From: Paracoccaceae bacterium
GTDB taxonomy: Bacteria > Pseudomonadota > Alphaproteobacteria > Rhodobacterales > Rhodobacteraceae
Assembly (NCBI GenBank): GCA_022823605.1
Contig: JAJEHS010000008.1
Location: forward strand, 1-64,000
Length of the DNA: 64,000 bases
Direction of reading: 5' to 3'
How positions within the stretch are numbered: position 1 is the first letter of the stretch; every line of letters begins with the position of its first letter. Position numbers and translations under genes: made by a program. Under the pieces are notes generated by a model. That model did not search any database. It had not been told where the DNA came from and saw nothing but the letters and a program-made list of their open reading frames with translations. Below are positions 53,432 to 62,592 of the stretch, one piece after another.

Positions 53432-54613
53432 TTGGAAACCGAGAAACTTACAAACTCCTTCATTTATCAGGGAATGGATTCATCCAGCATCCGAAACCAT
53501 AATGAAAGGCTGATTCTTTCCCTGATTTGGAAAACGGGGAATATTCCAAGTTCCAAAATTGCCCAATTGACATCATTTTCGGCGCAAACCTCATCGGTAA
53601 TCACAAGAAAGCTTGAGGATGCTGACCTCATCATCAAGGGAAAACCTGTCAAGGGGAATGTTGGCAAGCCTTACCTTCCCATCAGCCTCAACCCGGATGG
53701 AGCCTTTGCCTTTGGTCTTTTAATAGGACGCAGGTATGCTGAATTGGTTCTGGTGGACTTCTTGGGTCAGATCCGTACCGAAAGAAGTATATATTACACC
53801 TTCCCGACACCTGAAAGGGTTCTACAGTTTGTACGTAACATTATTAACGACATTCAAAATGAAATATCATCATCCTTGCATTCCCGAATCATTGGTATTG
53901 GTATAGCTGTTCCCTTCGAGCTTTGGAAATGGAGTGATGTAATTGGAGTACCCAGGGAGGAAATGAATAGCTGGAAGGATTTTGACCTGAACGGGGAAAT
54001 TTCTGGCATAACTTCACTTCCCGCGATCAGTGCCAATGATGGAACCATGGCTTGTAATGGTGAACTCGTCTTTGGTCAGGGCAGTGTTAGAAATTCATTT
54101 GGTTACTTTTTTGTTGATACCTTCATTGGTGGTGGTTTGGTACTTGATGGGAAATTGGTTCTCGGTCATAATAACAACGCAGGTGCCTTTGGAACCATAC
54201 CCGTTTCTCTTCCCAATGGTTCGTCAACCCAATTGATCCAGAAATCATCAATTTATGTACTGGAGAAGATGTTGCAGGAGTACACTGGTCAACAGGTGTT
54301 ACATGATAAATTCAGCAAAATATGGTACGAGCAAGAGACGATCGTCAGCAAATGGATTGAAGATACTGCTAAGGGAATTGCCATTGCCTCAGTGGCAGTT
54401 TCAGCGATTGTTGATGTGCCAAACATCATCATTGATGGCAACTTTCCCGACTATATCAGAAGCAAGTTGGTAGATTCCATAAACGATTGGATACTCAAGG
54501 TGGATACGAGGGGTATAGTACCACCAAAAGCCGAAGAGGGAACCTTGGGTTCAAGGGCGGGGGCAATTGGAGCCGCCTTTCAGCCTATTGCTTCGCAGTT
54601 TTTCATCAATTGA
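53432..54613 (+). CDS. ROK-family transcriptional regulator of the sugar importer (FrcR/NagC-like)
   Basis: The protein has up to 393 residues: an N-terminal winged HTH (about 20-75; LILSLIWKTGNIPSSKIAQL and SAQTSSVITRKLEDADLI) and a ROK sugar-kinase-like domain. The kinase-like part has ISANDGTMACNGEL and FIGGGLVLDGKLVLGHNNNA, but the usual zinc-binding Cys cluster after the GHxxxxP motif is not apparent. The start is uncertain: TTG 53432 or ATG 53474. It is divergent from the binding-protein gene and is probably its repressor, relieved by the transported sugar. Confidence 0.82.
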   Translation: METEKLTNSFIYQGMDSSSIRNHNERLILSLIWKTGNIPSSKIAQLTSFSAQTSSVITRKLEDADLIIKGKPVKGNVGKPYLPISLNPDGAFAFGLLIGRRYAELVLVDFLGQIRTERSIYYTFPTPERVLQFVRNIINDIQNEISSSLHSRIIGIGIAVPFELWKWSDVIGVPREEMNSWKDFDLNGEISGITSLPAISANDGTMACNGELVFGQGSVRNSFGYFFVDTFIGGGLVLDGKLVLGHNNNAGAFGTIPVSLPNGSSTQLIQKSSIYVLEKMLQEYTGQQVLHDKFSKIWYEQETIVSKWIEDTAKGIAIASVAVSAIVDVPNIIIDGNFPDYIRSKLVDSINDWILKVDTRGIVPPKAEEGTLGSRAGAIGAAFQPIASQFFIN

Positions 54614-54693
54614 TGGGTAACAAGGTGTACTTTTGCTGAAGTTTCATCTAGTTTAGGAAGATTGACTGACCACAACGAAGGTTTTGCCTTGCA

Positions 54694-55302
54694 ATGATTT
54701 CCACGACTGAAGTTAAGCGCGGATTTATTGTCCACAGGAACTTCCTGTCTCTTGACAAACAGATGGAACTGGTCGAATCTATAAGGGAAATCGTCCGTCA
54801 GGCACCATTTAACACCATGCGAACCCCCACAGGTAAGAAAATGTCGGTGAAAATGACCTCTGCCGGAAATTGTGGCTGGTTTAGTGACCAGCGTGGATAC
54901 CGTTATGAACCCCTGCAGCCAGATGGCAACCTCTGGCCCCCGATTTCCCCCTTGGTGCTGGAAATCTGGCAAAATCTGGTTTCCAGGGAAAAAGATCCCG
55001 ACACGTGCCTGATAAACTATTATGAGGCCAATGCAAAAATGGGTCTTCACCAGGATCGAGACGAAAAGGATTTGTCTTGGCCCGTATTATCCATTTCATT
55101 GGGTGATGAAGCCCTTTTCAGAATCGGTAATACATATCGAGGAGGTAAAACCGAATCATTTTGGTTGCATTCAGGGGATGTTGTGATTATGGGAGGTGAT
55201 GCCCGATTGTGCTATCATGGTATAGATCGAATAAAATTTGGTACTTCCAACTTGTTGAGGCAATCAGGTAGAATAAATTTAACACTTCGAGTGGTTTCTT
55301 GA
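54694..55302 (+). CDS. alkB: AlkB-family DNA dealkylation dioxygenase
   Basis: AlkB enzymes use iron and 2-oxoglutarate to remove methyl groups from 1-methyladenine and 3-methylcytosine. The 202 residues match E. coli AlkB in length. Iron ligands are H119 and D121 in LHQDRDE and H175 in CYHGIDR. The 2-oxoglutarate-binding arginines are in RINLTLR (R193, R199). FRIGNTYRGGKTESFWLHSG corresponds to the conserved core. It lies alone between the ROK regulator and cysQ. Confidence 0.93.
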   Translation: MISTTEVKRGFIVHRNFLSLDKQMELVESIREIVRQAPFNTMRTPTGKKMSVKMTSAGNCGWFSDQRGYRYEPLQPDGNLWPPISPLVLEIWQNLVSREKDPDTCLINYYEANAKMGLHQDRDEKDLSWPVLSISLGDEALFRIGNTYRGGKTESFWLHSGDVVIMGGDARLCYHGIDRIKFGTSNLLRQSGRINLTLRVVS

Positions 55303-55374
55303 GAAGAAAAGAGAACAGGCGATGCCAGGGTTTTACAGCAAGTCCAAAAATATACCCTCAAATCGGGATCGCTC

Positions 55375-56175
55375 ATGATTTCGAGACAACAGTTGGATGA
55401 AATTGTCACACTGGCCGCGAGGGCAAGTGAAAGAATCAATGAATTGCGGGACGGCAATTCCATCGATGTTAGTTACAAGAGTGATAACAGCCCGGTTTCT
55501 TCTGCCGATTTTCAGGCCAATGAGATCATTGTTGAGGGGTTGCAAAAATCCTTTCCCACCATACCGATAGTCAGCGAGGAAATTCCTGAAAGTCATTCGA
55601 GGAAATACGACCGGTTTTTTATCATTGATCCTCTTGATGGTACCAGGGTCTTTTTAAGAGGTGAGGATGAATTCACCGTAAACATAGCTCTAGTGGAGGA
55701 TGGAGTTCCAAAGGTAGGAATATTGGCTGCTCCGGCCTTGGACCAAATGTATTTCAATGTCCCAGGAGAAGGTGTTTTCATTGGTCGTTGCTTTGGAAAC
55801 GATAACCATTTTGAGCCTTTAGAGTCAAACGCTGGTACCCCCCAAGGGGATAATCACGCCTACAGGGTGCTTCTTTCAAAGGCCTTTTCAACTGAAAAAG
55901 AAGAACTTTTGCTCAAGGACTATGGCGCTTACCATACAGAATGTGTTTCATCCTCGATAAAATTTGCCATGCTGTCCGTAGGCAAAGGGGATATTTATCC
56001 AAGGTTTCGTCCGACCAAGGAATGGGACACTGCAGCAGGACACGCACTTCTTTTGGCCAGTGGAGGATCCATGATTGAACTCCCCTCATGCAACAATTTC
56101 ATTTATGGCAAGGACAATTATTGGAATCCCCCTTTTCTTGCCGTAGCGGAAGGAATACCGATCCATTGCATGTAG
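55375..56175 (+). CDS. cysQ: 3'(2'),5'-bisphosphate nucleotidase CysQ
   Basis: CysQ hydrolyses 3'-phosphoadenosine 5'-phosphate, a by-product of sulfate assimilation, to AMP. The 266-residue protein of the inositol-monophosphatase superfamily has the metal sites SEEIP (about 67-71), DPLDGTRVF (about 84-92) and WDTAAGHALLLASGG (about 219-233). It also has SPVSSADFQANEII near the N-terminus. Its last codons overlap the kdsB start by ten bases, so the two are coupled. The inositol monophosphatase alternative is less likely given the overall pattern. Confidence 0.9.
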   Translation: MISRQQLDEIVTLAARASERINELRDGNSIDVSYKSDNSPVSSADFQANEIIVEGLQKSFPTIPIVSEEIPESHSRKYDRFFIIDPLDGTRVFLRGEDEFTVNIALVEDGVPKVGILAAPALDQMYFNVPGEGVFIGRCFGNDNHFEPLESNAGTPQGDNHAYRVLLSKAFSTEKEELLLKDYGAYHTECVSSSIKFAMLSVGKGDIYPRFRPTKEWDTAAGHALLLASGGSMIELPSCNNFIYGKDNYWNPPFLAVAEGIPIHCM

Positions 56176-56966
56176 CTATCATTATTCCCGCAAGATATGC
56201 CTCAAGCCGATTCCCCGGCAAACCCCTTGCACCATTGAAAGGTTCCACGGGCCTAGGGAAATCACTTGTTCACCGAACCTGGGAAGCTGCGTCAAAGGTC
56301 AAGGGAGCCGACCTTGTTGTCGTAGCTACCGATGATCAACGAATTGTCGATGAAGTCCAGTCATTTGGCGGAAAAACCCTTATCACTTCATCGAATTGTA
56401 AAAATGGAACGGAGAGATGTGCCGAAGCACTTCCGAAACTGGATGAACAATATGACTTTGTCATCAATGTACAGGGAGATGCTCCTCTCAGCCCGCCTGA
56501 GTTTATTGAAAGCCTGATCGATGCCTTGAGTGGTAGCGACCATCCACAGGTTGTAACGCCTGTCTTGAGGTGCGATGGTGAAATTCTCTCCAGATTCCAG
56601 AGGGATAGGGAAAAGGGTCGTGTTGGTGCCACCACAGTAGTTTTTGGACATGGAGGCAATGCCCTTTATTTTTCTAAGGAGGTAATTCCTTGGTGTGGCC
56701 AGCAATATCCAGCCGAGAACTTGACACCAGTTTTTCACCACGTTGGCATTTATGGCTATACGAGGGAAGCACTGAAGTGGTACTCCAGCACCGAAACCGG
56801 CAGGTTGGAATTACAGGAAGGTTTGGAACAGCTTAGGTTTATCGAAGGTGGCGTGCCCATTACCTGCGTTGAAGTTGAGGCCCATGGAAGAAATTTTTGG
56901 GAACTCAACAACCCTTCGGATATCAAGTATCTTGAGCAAGAGTTGAAATCCCTTAATATCGAATAG
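56166..56966 (+). CDS. kdsB: 3-deoxy-manno-octulosonate cytidylyltransferase (KdsB family)
   Basis: KdsB activates Kdo as CMP-Kdo for lipopolysaccharide synthesis. The 266-residue protein begins at TTG 56166, overlapping cysQ; the upstream ATG at 56088 would add unrelated residues. The nucleotide-binding motif is IIPARYASSRFPGKPLA, followed by VVVATDDQRIVDEVQSFGG, NGTERCAEAL and FVINVQGDAPL. HHVGIYGYTREAL and LEQLRFIEGGVPI are also family blocks. A small insertion (STGLGKSL) follows the first motif. A related CMP-sugar synthetase is possible. Confidence 0.88.
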   Translation: MHVAIIIPARYASSRFPGKPLAPLKGSTGLGKSLVHRTWEAASKVKGADLVVVATDDQRIVDEVQSFGGKTLITSSNCKNGTERCAEALPKLDEQYDFVINVQGDAPLSPPEFIESLIDALSGSDHPQVVTPVLRCDGEILSRFQRDREKGRVGATTVVFGHGGNALYFSKEVIPWCGQQYPAENLTPVFHHVGIYGYTREALKWYSSTETGRLELQEGLEQLRFIEGGVPITCVEVEAHGRNFWELNNPSDIKYLEQELKSLNIE

Positions 56967-57028
56967 TATACATCTTTGAATTTTATTTGAATGTTTACCC
57001 TATTCAATAACAGCATAAGTAAAAAACG

Positions 57029-57946
57029 ATGTTAAAAATCTCGGTTATGGTAACAGACATTAGCTGGTTTGAATTCCTGCGGAATGAGCATCTGAGAGGT
57101 GACCATGGTCTGAGTAAGGTAAATTTTTGGAATCCCTCAGGAAAATCATTCACAAACCATACAGTAGGTGAACTCGTGCTCTTCAAACTCAAGGCACCAG
57201 TCAACAAAATTGCCGGAGGCGGTATTTTTTCAAATTTTCTAAAACTGCCCTGGAAATTGGCCTGGGATACCTTTGGATATGGAAATGGGGCCGATTCTGC
57301 TGATAAAATGTATAATATGGTAAGCAAATTACGCACCAGAACAAGCTCGGATTCCTTTGAAATTGGGTGTACAATACTTTCCGATCCTTTTTTTCTGGAT
57401 GAGGAAAATTATTTAAGCCCACCACAGGATTGGAAAGCCCCTACAGTAGTAGGTAAAAATTATGACACTGCCAATGACTTGGGTTTAACATTGTGGCATG
57501 AAGTACAGCCATTACTTTTGACAGAACCAGAAGATGGGCAGATACGTTATGGACCACCTCAATTGATTCTCCCCCGGCTTGGTCAAGGCGGTTTTCGTTC
57601 ATTGATAAGAACAAATTACAACAATAGATGTGCCATAACAAATGAAAAAACCCTTCCTGTACTGGAAGCAGCACACATCAAACCGTATAACCTGGGTGGG
57701 AAACATGAGCCTTCCAATGGAATATTGTTCCGAAGCGATATACACAAATTGTTCGACAGTGGGTATGTGACCGTAAGTTCTGACTACAAATTTGAAGTCA
57801 GCCACCGAATTCGACAAGAATTCGAAAATGGCAGGGATTATTATGCCTTGCATGGCAAGAACATCTTTGTACCGAGCGAAAATGGTCGAATTCCTCCAGA
57901 TACTGGTTTGCTCGAATGGCATAATAATAATTGTTACAAAGGTTGA
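57029..57946 (+). CDS. HNH endonuclease-domain protein
   Basis: The 305-residue protein has a C-terminal HNH nuclease domain (about 190-255): FRSLIRTNYNNRCAITNEK, then LEAAHIKPYNLGGKHEPSNG, then ILFRSDIHKLFD. The AHI, N and H residues of the HNH core are present. The N-terminal 170 residues are unassigned; GELVLFKLKAPVNKIAGGGIF and the rest of that region may bind modified DNA. Proteins with this nuclease include solitary modification-dependent restriction enzymes. No methylase is adjacent. A defence role is inferred. Confidence 0.75.
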   Translation: MLKISVMVTDISWFEFLRNEHLRGDHGLSKVNFWNPSGKSFTNHTVGELVLFKLKAPVNKIAGGGIFSNFLKLPWKLAWDTFGYGNGADSADKMYNMVSKLRTRTSSDSFEIGCTILSDPFFLDEENYLSPPQDWKAPTVVGKNYDTANDLGLTLWHEVQPLLLTEPEDGQIRYGPPQLILPRLGQGGFRSLIRTNYNNRCAITNEKTLPVLEAAHIKPYNLGGKHEPSNGILFRSDIHKLFDSGYVTVSSDYKFEVSHRIRQEFENGRDYYALHGKNIFVPSENGRIPPDTGLLEWHNNNCYKG

Positions 57947-58135
57947 ACCACCCCCTTACTCGTAGATTCCCAGTAAGCTCGTTAACTTCCGAACAAATTC
58001 ATTTTGCTTTTTCAACGGAATTACATTCCTATTCCGTATAAGTGTCAAGGATATTGTATCTGTAACCTTGCTGGTTTGTTTTTGATTGGTTTCCATCCAA
58101 TCTGTTTGGAGAACCCATAGATAGAAATTCTGAAT

Positions 58136-58693
58136 ATGGAAAAAGTTAAATTTAAAACTCCCTTGTGGGTTAAAATCCTGTTGGTCATTTCTCTTTGTTT
58201 GAACATGATCATTGTCGGTCTTGCCATCGGTGCAGCCTATAAATGGTTTGTTTATGGACCAGTACCCATACATCAGTATTTCGGTTCCGTTGGATTGGGT
58301 GGTTTTTCAGGATCCCTTGATAAAATCGACCGGGACCAGCTCCGACTCCAGTTGGCCAATCGCAAAGACAGTATGGATGAAATACTGCGTGATGCACAAC
58401 AGGAATTCGAATCCCTCATATCAATATTATCATCCGATAGTTTTGACAAAGAAGCTCTTGATGATCATTTTGCCAATCAAAGACAACTATCACTGAACAG
58501 AATGGAAACAGCCCACTCCCTGCTCTCAACCCAAATCGCAAATATGACCCCCGAAGAACGAGCCGTAGTTGCTGAACGAATGCAAAAGGGTTTCTGGCAT
58601 GGTAGAAAAGGAGATCGGTTTAACAAGCATTCCAGGGGTAGATACAAACATGATAAGGATTCCGACAAGGATAGATTTTGGAAGTTTTGGTAA
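58136..58693 (+). CDS. Membrane-anchored periplasmic heavy-metal-sensor-like protein (CpxP/CnrR-like fold)
   Basis: A 185-residue protein with one N-terminal transmembrane segment (WVKILLVISLCLNMIIVGLAIGAAY, about 11-35) and a mostly helical periplasmic domain (about 60-150). RKDSMDEILRDAQQEFESLI and MTPEERAVVAERMQKGFWHG fit the Metal_resist/Spy-CpxP type. The tail is rich in His, Lys and Arg. In alphaproteobacteria such genes accompany ECF sigma factors, but none is adjacent here. Ligand unknown. Confidence 0.72.
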   Translation: MEKVKFKTPLWVKILLVISLCLNMIIVGLAIGAAYKWFVYGPVPIHQYFGSVGLGGFSGSLDKIDRDQLRLQLANRKDSMDEILRDAQQEFESLISILSSDSFDKEALDDHFANQRQLSLNRMETAHSLLSTQIANMTPEERAVVAERMQKGFWHGRKGDRFNKHSRGRYKHDKDSDKDRFWKFW

Positions 58694-58762
58694 GTTAAAA
58701 CCTACTAACTTGAGAATGGAGTTCCTGAGCATTGTATTGGAAAATCAAAGGTGCATTACCCA

Positions 58763-58903
58763 TCATTTTGGACTAAGAGCCAATTCTTGGAAGTAATTTT
58801 TACCAAAATGCCGGCCAATTTTTAGCCACTCATCATCCATGGCAAAGCCTTTTATGATGTATTCCTTTATAATCTGGGTAGCCCAAATACGGAAATGACA
58901 CGT
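58763..58903 (-). pseudogene. Fragment of a RhuM-family protein gene
   Basis: On the minus strand the frame reads FRIWATQIIKEYIIKGFAMD followed by DEWLKIGRHFGKNYFQELAL and a stop. This matches the internal segment of RhuM/virulence-associated proteins (family text FRxWATxxLKEYxVKGFxxDDERLK). Only about 45 codons remain; both the N-terminal part and the rest of the C-terminal part are gone. Confidence 0.6.
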
Positions 58904-59211
58904 TAGCCAACAGTTATAATTGCATCAAGATTTTAATATTTAACTGATTGTGTTTACCTTGTTAAAGCCCTCTGGTGATTGGTATGTGCAATTTCCGCAC
59001 ATACCACATTTTCATCTAATTCTTAAGATTACTGTCAATACTTTAAAGATTACAGTCTTTAACAAGATCATCTAATCTGATATTTAGGCGTTTGGGAATT
59101 TTGCTCTGTTGATAACTGAGTGTCTGGACGTTTTCGAATTCCCGCTTTTTTCAATGGAACAAGGACCAACTGTGTGTGCTGGTCCGATGCAACAAACGTA
59201 TAGGAAATGAT
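58904..59211. other. AT-rich intergenic region with repeats
   Basis: GGTATGTGC (58981-58989) and GCACATACC (58997-59005) form a perfect nine-base inverted repeat with a seven-base loop and no T-run. AAGATTACTGTC (59025-59036) and AAGATTACAGTC (59046-59057) are near-identical direct repeats. They may be operator sites for the following aldo/keto reductase-sulfatase genes, or relics. No gene is seen. Confidence 0.4.
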
Positions 59212-60258
59212 ATGAAATTTAACAGAATGGGGCAAACAGACCAATTCATAAGTGAATTGTGCCTGGGTACCATGACTTTTGGCACCCAAACACCGGAGGA
59301 AGATGCTTTTCGGCAAATGGATCTTGCAGTGGATACAGGTATCAATATTTTCGACACTGCTGAATTGTATCCCGTTAACCCGATAAGCACGGAAACACAG
59401 GGGGATTCAGAGAGAATTATTGGCAATTGGCTGCAAAAATCCGGCAAAAGATCAAAAGTATTGGTTGCAACCAAAGTTGCCGGTGAGGGAATGAAGCTGA
59501 TCCGGAATGGTGCGATCATTTCCAGTAAAACCATCCCGAAAGCCGTTGAAGCCTCCCTGAGACTACTGCAAACAGATTATATTGATCTTTATCAGCTCCA
59601 TTGGCCCAACCGGGGTTCCTATATGTTCAGACAAAACTGGACCTTTAACCCAACCAGTCAAAACAGGGAAGAAACTCTGGAGAATATGGAGGAAGTGTTG
59701 ACCAGTCTTGACGGTTTGGTCAAGGAAGGAAAAATTCGGTATGTGGGGCTATCCAATGAAAGCGCCTGGGGAACCTCCCAATGGCATAGAATTGCCAAGG
59801 AAAAAGGATTACCCCGGATGGAAATCCTTCAGAACGAATACAGTCTGCTATGTAGACTTTTCGATTTGGACCTGGGGGAATTGGCCCATAACGAAAAAGT
59901 TGGTTTGCTTGCCTATTCTCCCTTGGCCACTGGGCTGTTAACCGGTAAATATCATGGTGGAACCACTATTCCAAAAGGTTCTAGAATGTCCTTGCAGGCT
60001 ACGCTTGGTGGACGGGCAACACCCAATGTTTGGGCGGCAATCGAAGCCTATAACGATATCGCCAAAAAATATGGCATGGATCTTCCCCTAATGGCCCTCG
60101 CATGGTGTCGATATAGATATTTCATGGCTTCGGCAATTTTCGGAGCTACGACCAGTGACCAACTGGCCTACCTACTTAAATCCACTCAACTCACCCTCCC
60201 TGATGTATGTCTTGAGGATATTGATATGGCCAACAAGGCACATCCCATGCCATATTGA
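59212..60258 (+). CDS. Aldo/keto reductase (Tas-like)
   Basis: A 348-residue NADPH-dependent oxidoreductase. The (beta/alpha)8 barrel shows the catalytic residues: Asp in INIFDTAELYP with its Tyr, Lys in VLVATKVAG, and His in LYQLHWPNR. EGKIRYVGLSNESAW and LLAYSPLATGLLTGKY are classic family blocks. The closest type is the Tas protein of E. coli; substrate unknown. ATG 59212 follows AGGAAATGAT. The sulfatase gene starts 16 bases after its stop, so the two are co-transcribed. Confidence 0.88.
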   Translation: MKFNRMGQTDQFISELCLGTMTFGTQTPEEDAFRQMDLAVDTGINIFDTAELYPVNPISTETQGDSERIIGNWLQKSGKRSKVLVATKVAGEGMKLIRNGAIISSKTIPKAVEASLRLLQTDYIDLYQLHWPNRGSYMFRQNWTFNPTSQNREETLENMEEVLTSLDGLVKEGKIRYVGLSNESAWGTSQWHRIAKEKGLPRMEILQNEYSLLCRLFDLDLGELAHNEKVGLLAYSPLATGLLTGKYHGGTTIPKGSRMSLQATLGGRATPNVWAAIEAYNDIAKKYGMDLPLMALAWCRYRYFMASAIFGATTSDQLAYLLKSTQLTLPDVCLEDIDMANKAHPMPY

Positions 60259-60274
60259 ACAATTGGGGTAGATC

Positions 60275-61837
60275 ATGTCCCGTCCAAATTTCCTGTTTTT
60301 CATGACTGATCAGCAAAGGTGGGACTGGTTGGGATGTTACGGCCATCCAGTTGTAAAAACCCCTCATATTGATTCCATTGCAGACAAGGGTACCAGATTT
60401 GATAGGTTTTTTGTTGCCTCACCGATATGCATGCCCAACCGGGCAAGCTTCATGACCGGCCGGATGCCAAGTGTGCATGGATTAAGATACAATGGATGTT
60501 TTTTGCCCCTGGGTGCCAATACTTTCGTGGATGTTCTGCGTGCAGGGGGATATGAAACTGCCGCCTTTGGCAAATGCCATTTGCAACCAATGGTAAATCT
60601 CCCACCCGTTCAGGAAAGGGAAGAGAATTCCAATCGTCTGGTACAAGAAGCATGGAAGGAAACCAATGATGCAATTTATCAGGAAGAGACGGATCCGGAA
60701 TCCTGTGAGGGTGGTGCACATATTGATACACCCTATTATGGATTTGATCAAGTTGAAGTAACAACTTTACATGGTGACAGGCTTGGTGGAGATTACCAGC
60801 ATTGGTTCAGGTCCAATGTACCCGATTGGGAGAATTATTACGATCCGGTAAATCAACTTCCACACAATTACACCTGTCTGCAGGCATATCGAACACCGGT
60901 TCCAGAACATCTCTATCCAACTTCCTGGATTGCAGATCGTGCCATAACCTTTTTGGATAAACAATGCCAATCCGAAAGCCCTTTTTTTGCCTTTGTAAGT
61001 TTTCCTGACCCTCATCACCCTTTCAATCCTCCAGGTAAATACTGGGGAATGTATTCGCCTGATGAATTTGACGTTGATTTGCCGTTCTCAGCCCACAAAA
61101 ACCCAACACCACCCATGCAATGGCTTCAGAACAACTATCATGCGGGAGGGGGTCAATTGACCCGACAAACGGTTTCCATGGTAGACGATCGTTCGGTCAG
61201 GGAAATCAAGGCCCTTACCTCCGGTATGGTTTCCTGCATTGATGACGCCGTGGGAAGAGTCGTAAGGGCGCTTAAGGCCAATGGTCAATATGATAATACG
61301 GTGATTTGCTTCAATTCAGATCACGGGGACTATCTTGGTGATTTCAACTTTGTTCTGAAAGGTCTTATGCCCTTCAAGAGCATTACCCAGATACCCATGA
61401 TCTGGTCGGACCCCGAATCAAGAGAGGCGCGGGTTACGGAGCAACTTGGCTCAACCATCGATCTGTCTGCTACCATTCTCGATCGTGCAGGGTTCCAACC
61501 CTATAATGGCATTCAGGGTAAAAATCTACTCCCAACGATTTTTGATAACCAAGCGGTCAGGAACGAAGTAATGGTTGAATTCAACGATGGAGCCAGCAAA
61601 TTGGGGTTTAATCAACCTGCCAGGGTACGCAGTCTGGTTGATTCCCGATGGCGGTATACAATATATGCCAATCAGTCATGGGGTGAATTGTATGATTTGT
61701 ATAATGATCCTGATGAAACCCAAAATCTTTGGGATGACCCGGAATTACTCAACATAAGGCTCCATTTGTCCGTAAGGATGAATCACCATTTGACGAATTT
61801 CATGGATGAGAGTCCTCTATCAACAAGATTGGCTTGA
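60275..61837 (+). CDS. Type I sulfatase (formylglycine-dependent sulfatase/hydrolase family)
   Basis: A 520-residue alkaline-phosphatase-superfamily hydrolase. The signature CMPNRASFMTGR (C52-x-P-x-R56) supplies the Cys that is converted to formylglycine. Metal ligands appear in FFMTDQQRWDWLG (D12) and NSDHGDYLGD near residue 350. No signal peptide is seen, so it is probably cytoplasmic. Choline-sulfatase-like and phosphonate-monoester-hydrolase-like enzymes share this length and start; the substrate is open. No formylglycine-generating enzyme gene lies in the window. It is followed by the nitroreductase gene after 41 bases. Confidence 0.85.
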   Translation: MSRPNFLFFMTDQQRWDWLGCYGHPVVKTPHIDSIADKGTRFDRFFVASPICMPNRASFMTGRMPSVHGLRYNGCFLPLGANTFVDVLRAGGYETAAFGKCHLQPMVNLPPVQEREENSNRLVQEAWKETNDAIYQEETDPESCEGGAHIDTPYYGFDQVEVTTLHGDRLGGDYQHWFRSNVPDWENYYDPVNQLPHNYTCLQAYRTPVPEHLYPTSWIADRAITFLDKQCQSESPFFAFVSFPDPHHPFNPPGKYWGMYSPDEFDVDLPFSAHKNPTPPMQWLQNNYHAGGGQLTRQTVSMVDDRSVREIKALTSGMVSCIDDAVGRVVRALKANGQYDNTVICFNSDHGDYLGDFNFVLKGLMPFKSITQIPMIWSDPESREARVTEQLGSTIDLSATILDRAGFQPYNGIQGKNLLPTIFDNQAVRNEVMVEFNDGASKLGFNQPARVRSLVDSRWRYTIYANQSWGELYDLYNDPDETQNLWDDPELLNIRLHLSVRMNHHLTNFMDESPLSTRLA

Positions 61838-61878
61838 ACCCTCCAAACAGTAAAATGCTATTAGGAAAGTGGTAAATC

Positions 61879-62460
61879 ATGGACAGAAAAGTTTTGGATA
61901 CATTATTTCTTGAAGCCCGGTCTCATAAGTTTTTTCAGGATCAGCCGGTCAGCGATGATCTCCTCGAAAAAATCTACTCCATGTCAAGAATGGCTCCAAC
62001 TGCATGGAATACTGGTCCTATGCGCATAGCCTTCGTAAAATCGCCGGAAGCAAGGGAAAAGCTGCTTACAGCCTTATCCCCCGGGAATGTTGATAAAACC
62101 AAGTCGGCACCGGTTACAGCGATTATGGCGTTTGACAAGGATTTCCCCGATAAACTTGACCTGTTGGCCCCAACAATGGCTGGCGATCCAATTTTCTCAA
62201 AGATGTCTGAAAAAGGATTTCTGCAATTTGTCTATCGCAATGCAAACCTGCAGGCAGGATTCTTCATTTTGGCAGCTAGGTTGTGTGGATTGGACTGTGG
62301 GCCCATGTCAGGTTTCAACAATGATCAGGTTGACAAACTGTTTTTTGAGGGTATCAGCTGGAAATCCAATTTTTTAATCAACCTTGGTTATGGAAGCGGT
62401 GAAAACCTCCCTCAAAGAGCACCACGACTTCCCTTTGAAGATGCTTGCAAAATACTCTGA
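61879..62460 (+). CDS. Nitroreductase-family protein, RutE/HadB-like (malonic semialdehyde reductase type)
   Basis: A 193-residue flavoprotein. The N-terminus LDTLFLEARSHKFFQDQPVS, MAPTAWNTGPMRIAFVKSPE and the block AARLCGLDCGPMSGFNNDQV are characteristic of the RutE group, which reduces malonic semialdehyde to 3-hydroxypropionate in the Rut pyrimidine pathway. No other rut gene is here, so this role is uncertain. An NCS2 nucleobase permease begins 780 bases downstream but is separated by gene fragments. It may be co-transcribed with the sulfatase. Confidence 0.78.
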   Translation: MDRKVLDTLFLEARSHKFFQDQPVSDDLLEKIYSMSRMAPTAWNTGPMRIAFVKSPEAREKLLTALSPGNVDKTKSAPVTAIMAFDKDFPDKLDLLAPTMAGDPIFSKMSEKGFLQFVYRNANLQAGFFILAARLCGLDCGPMSGFNNDQVDKLFFEGISWKSNFLINLGYGSGENLPQRAPRLPFEDACKIL

Positions 62461-62481
62461 TTTGATTCCTGCTGCTTGTCG

Positions 62482-62592
62482 GGGGAATTTCCTCCGATTA
62501 TCCCGTCCCTGAACAAGGCAGACTACATTGAAGCCCTTGAAGCGGCTAGCGAAGGCAACTTTCCGACCCTGGTGAACTATCTGGGAGGTTAA
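62482..62592 (+). pseudogene. Remnant of a Fic-family protein C-terminus
   Basis: The frame reads GEFPPIIPSLNKADYIEALE and AASEGNFPTLVNYLGG before a TAA stop. This resembles the tail of Fic-domain proteins (pattern RPPxxxxDRxxYxxALxAADxGDxxPLVxFL). There is no start codon or Fic catalytic motif HPFxxGNGR upstream; the nitroreductase gene ends just before. Match made by eye. Confidence 0.45.

Noticed and set aside
57956-58096. Minus-strand 46-residue open frame reading METNQKQTSKVTDTIS at its start
   Set aside because: It looks protein-like but has no ribosome-binding site and no family match. It is part of a longer frame antisense to the metal-sensor-like gene.
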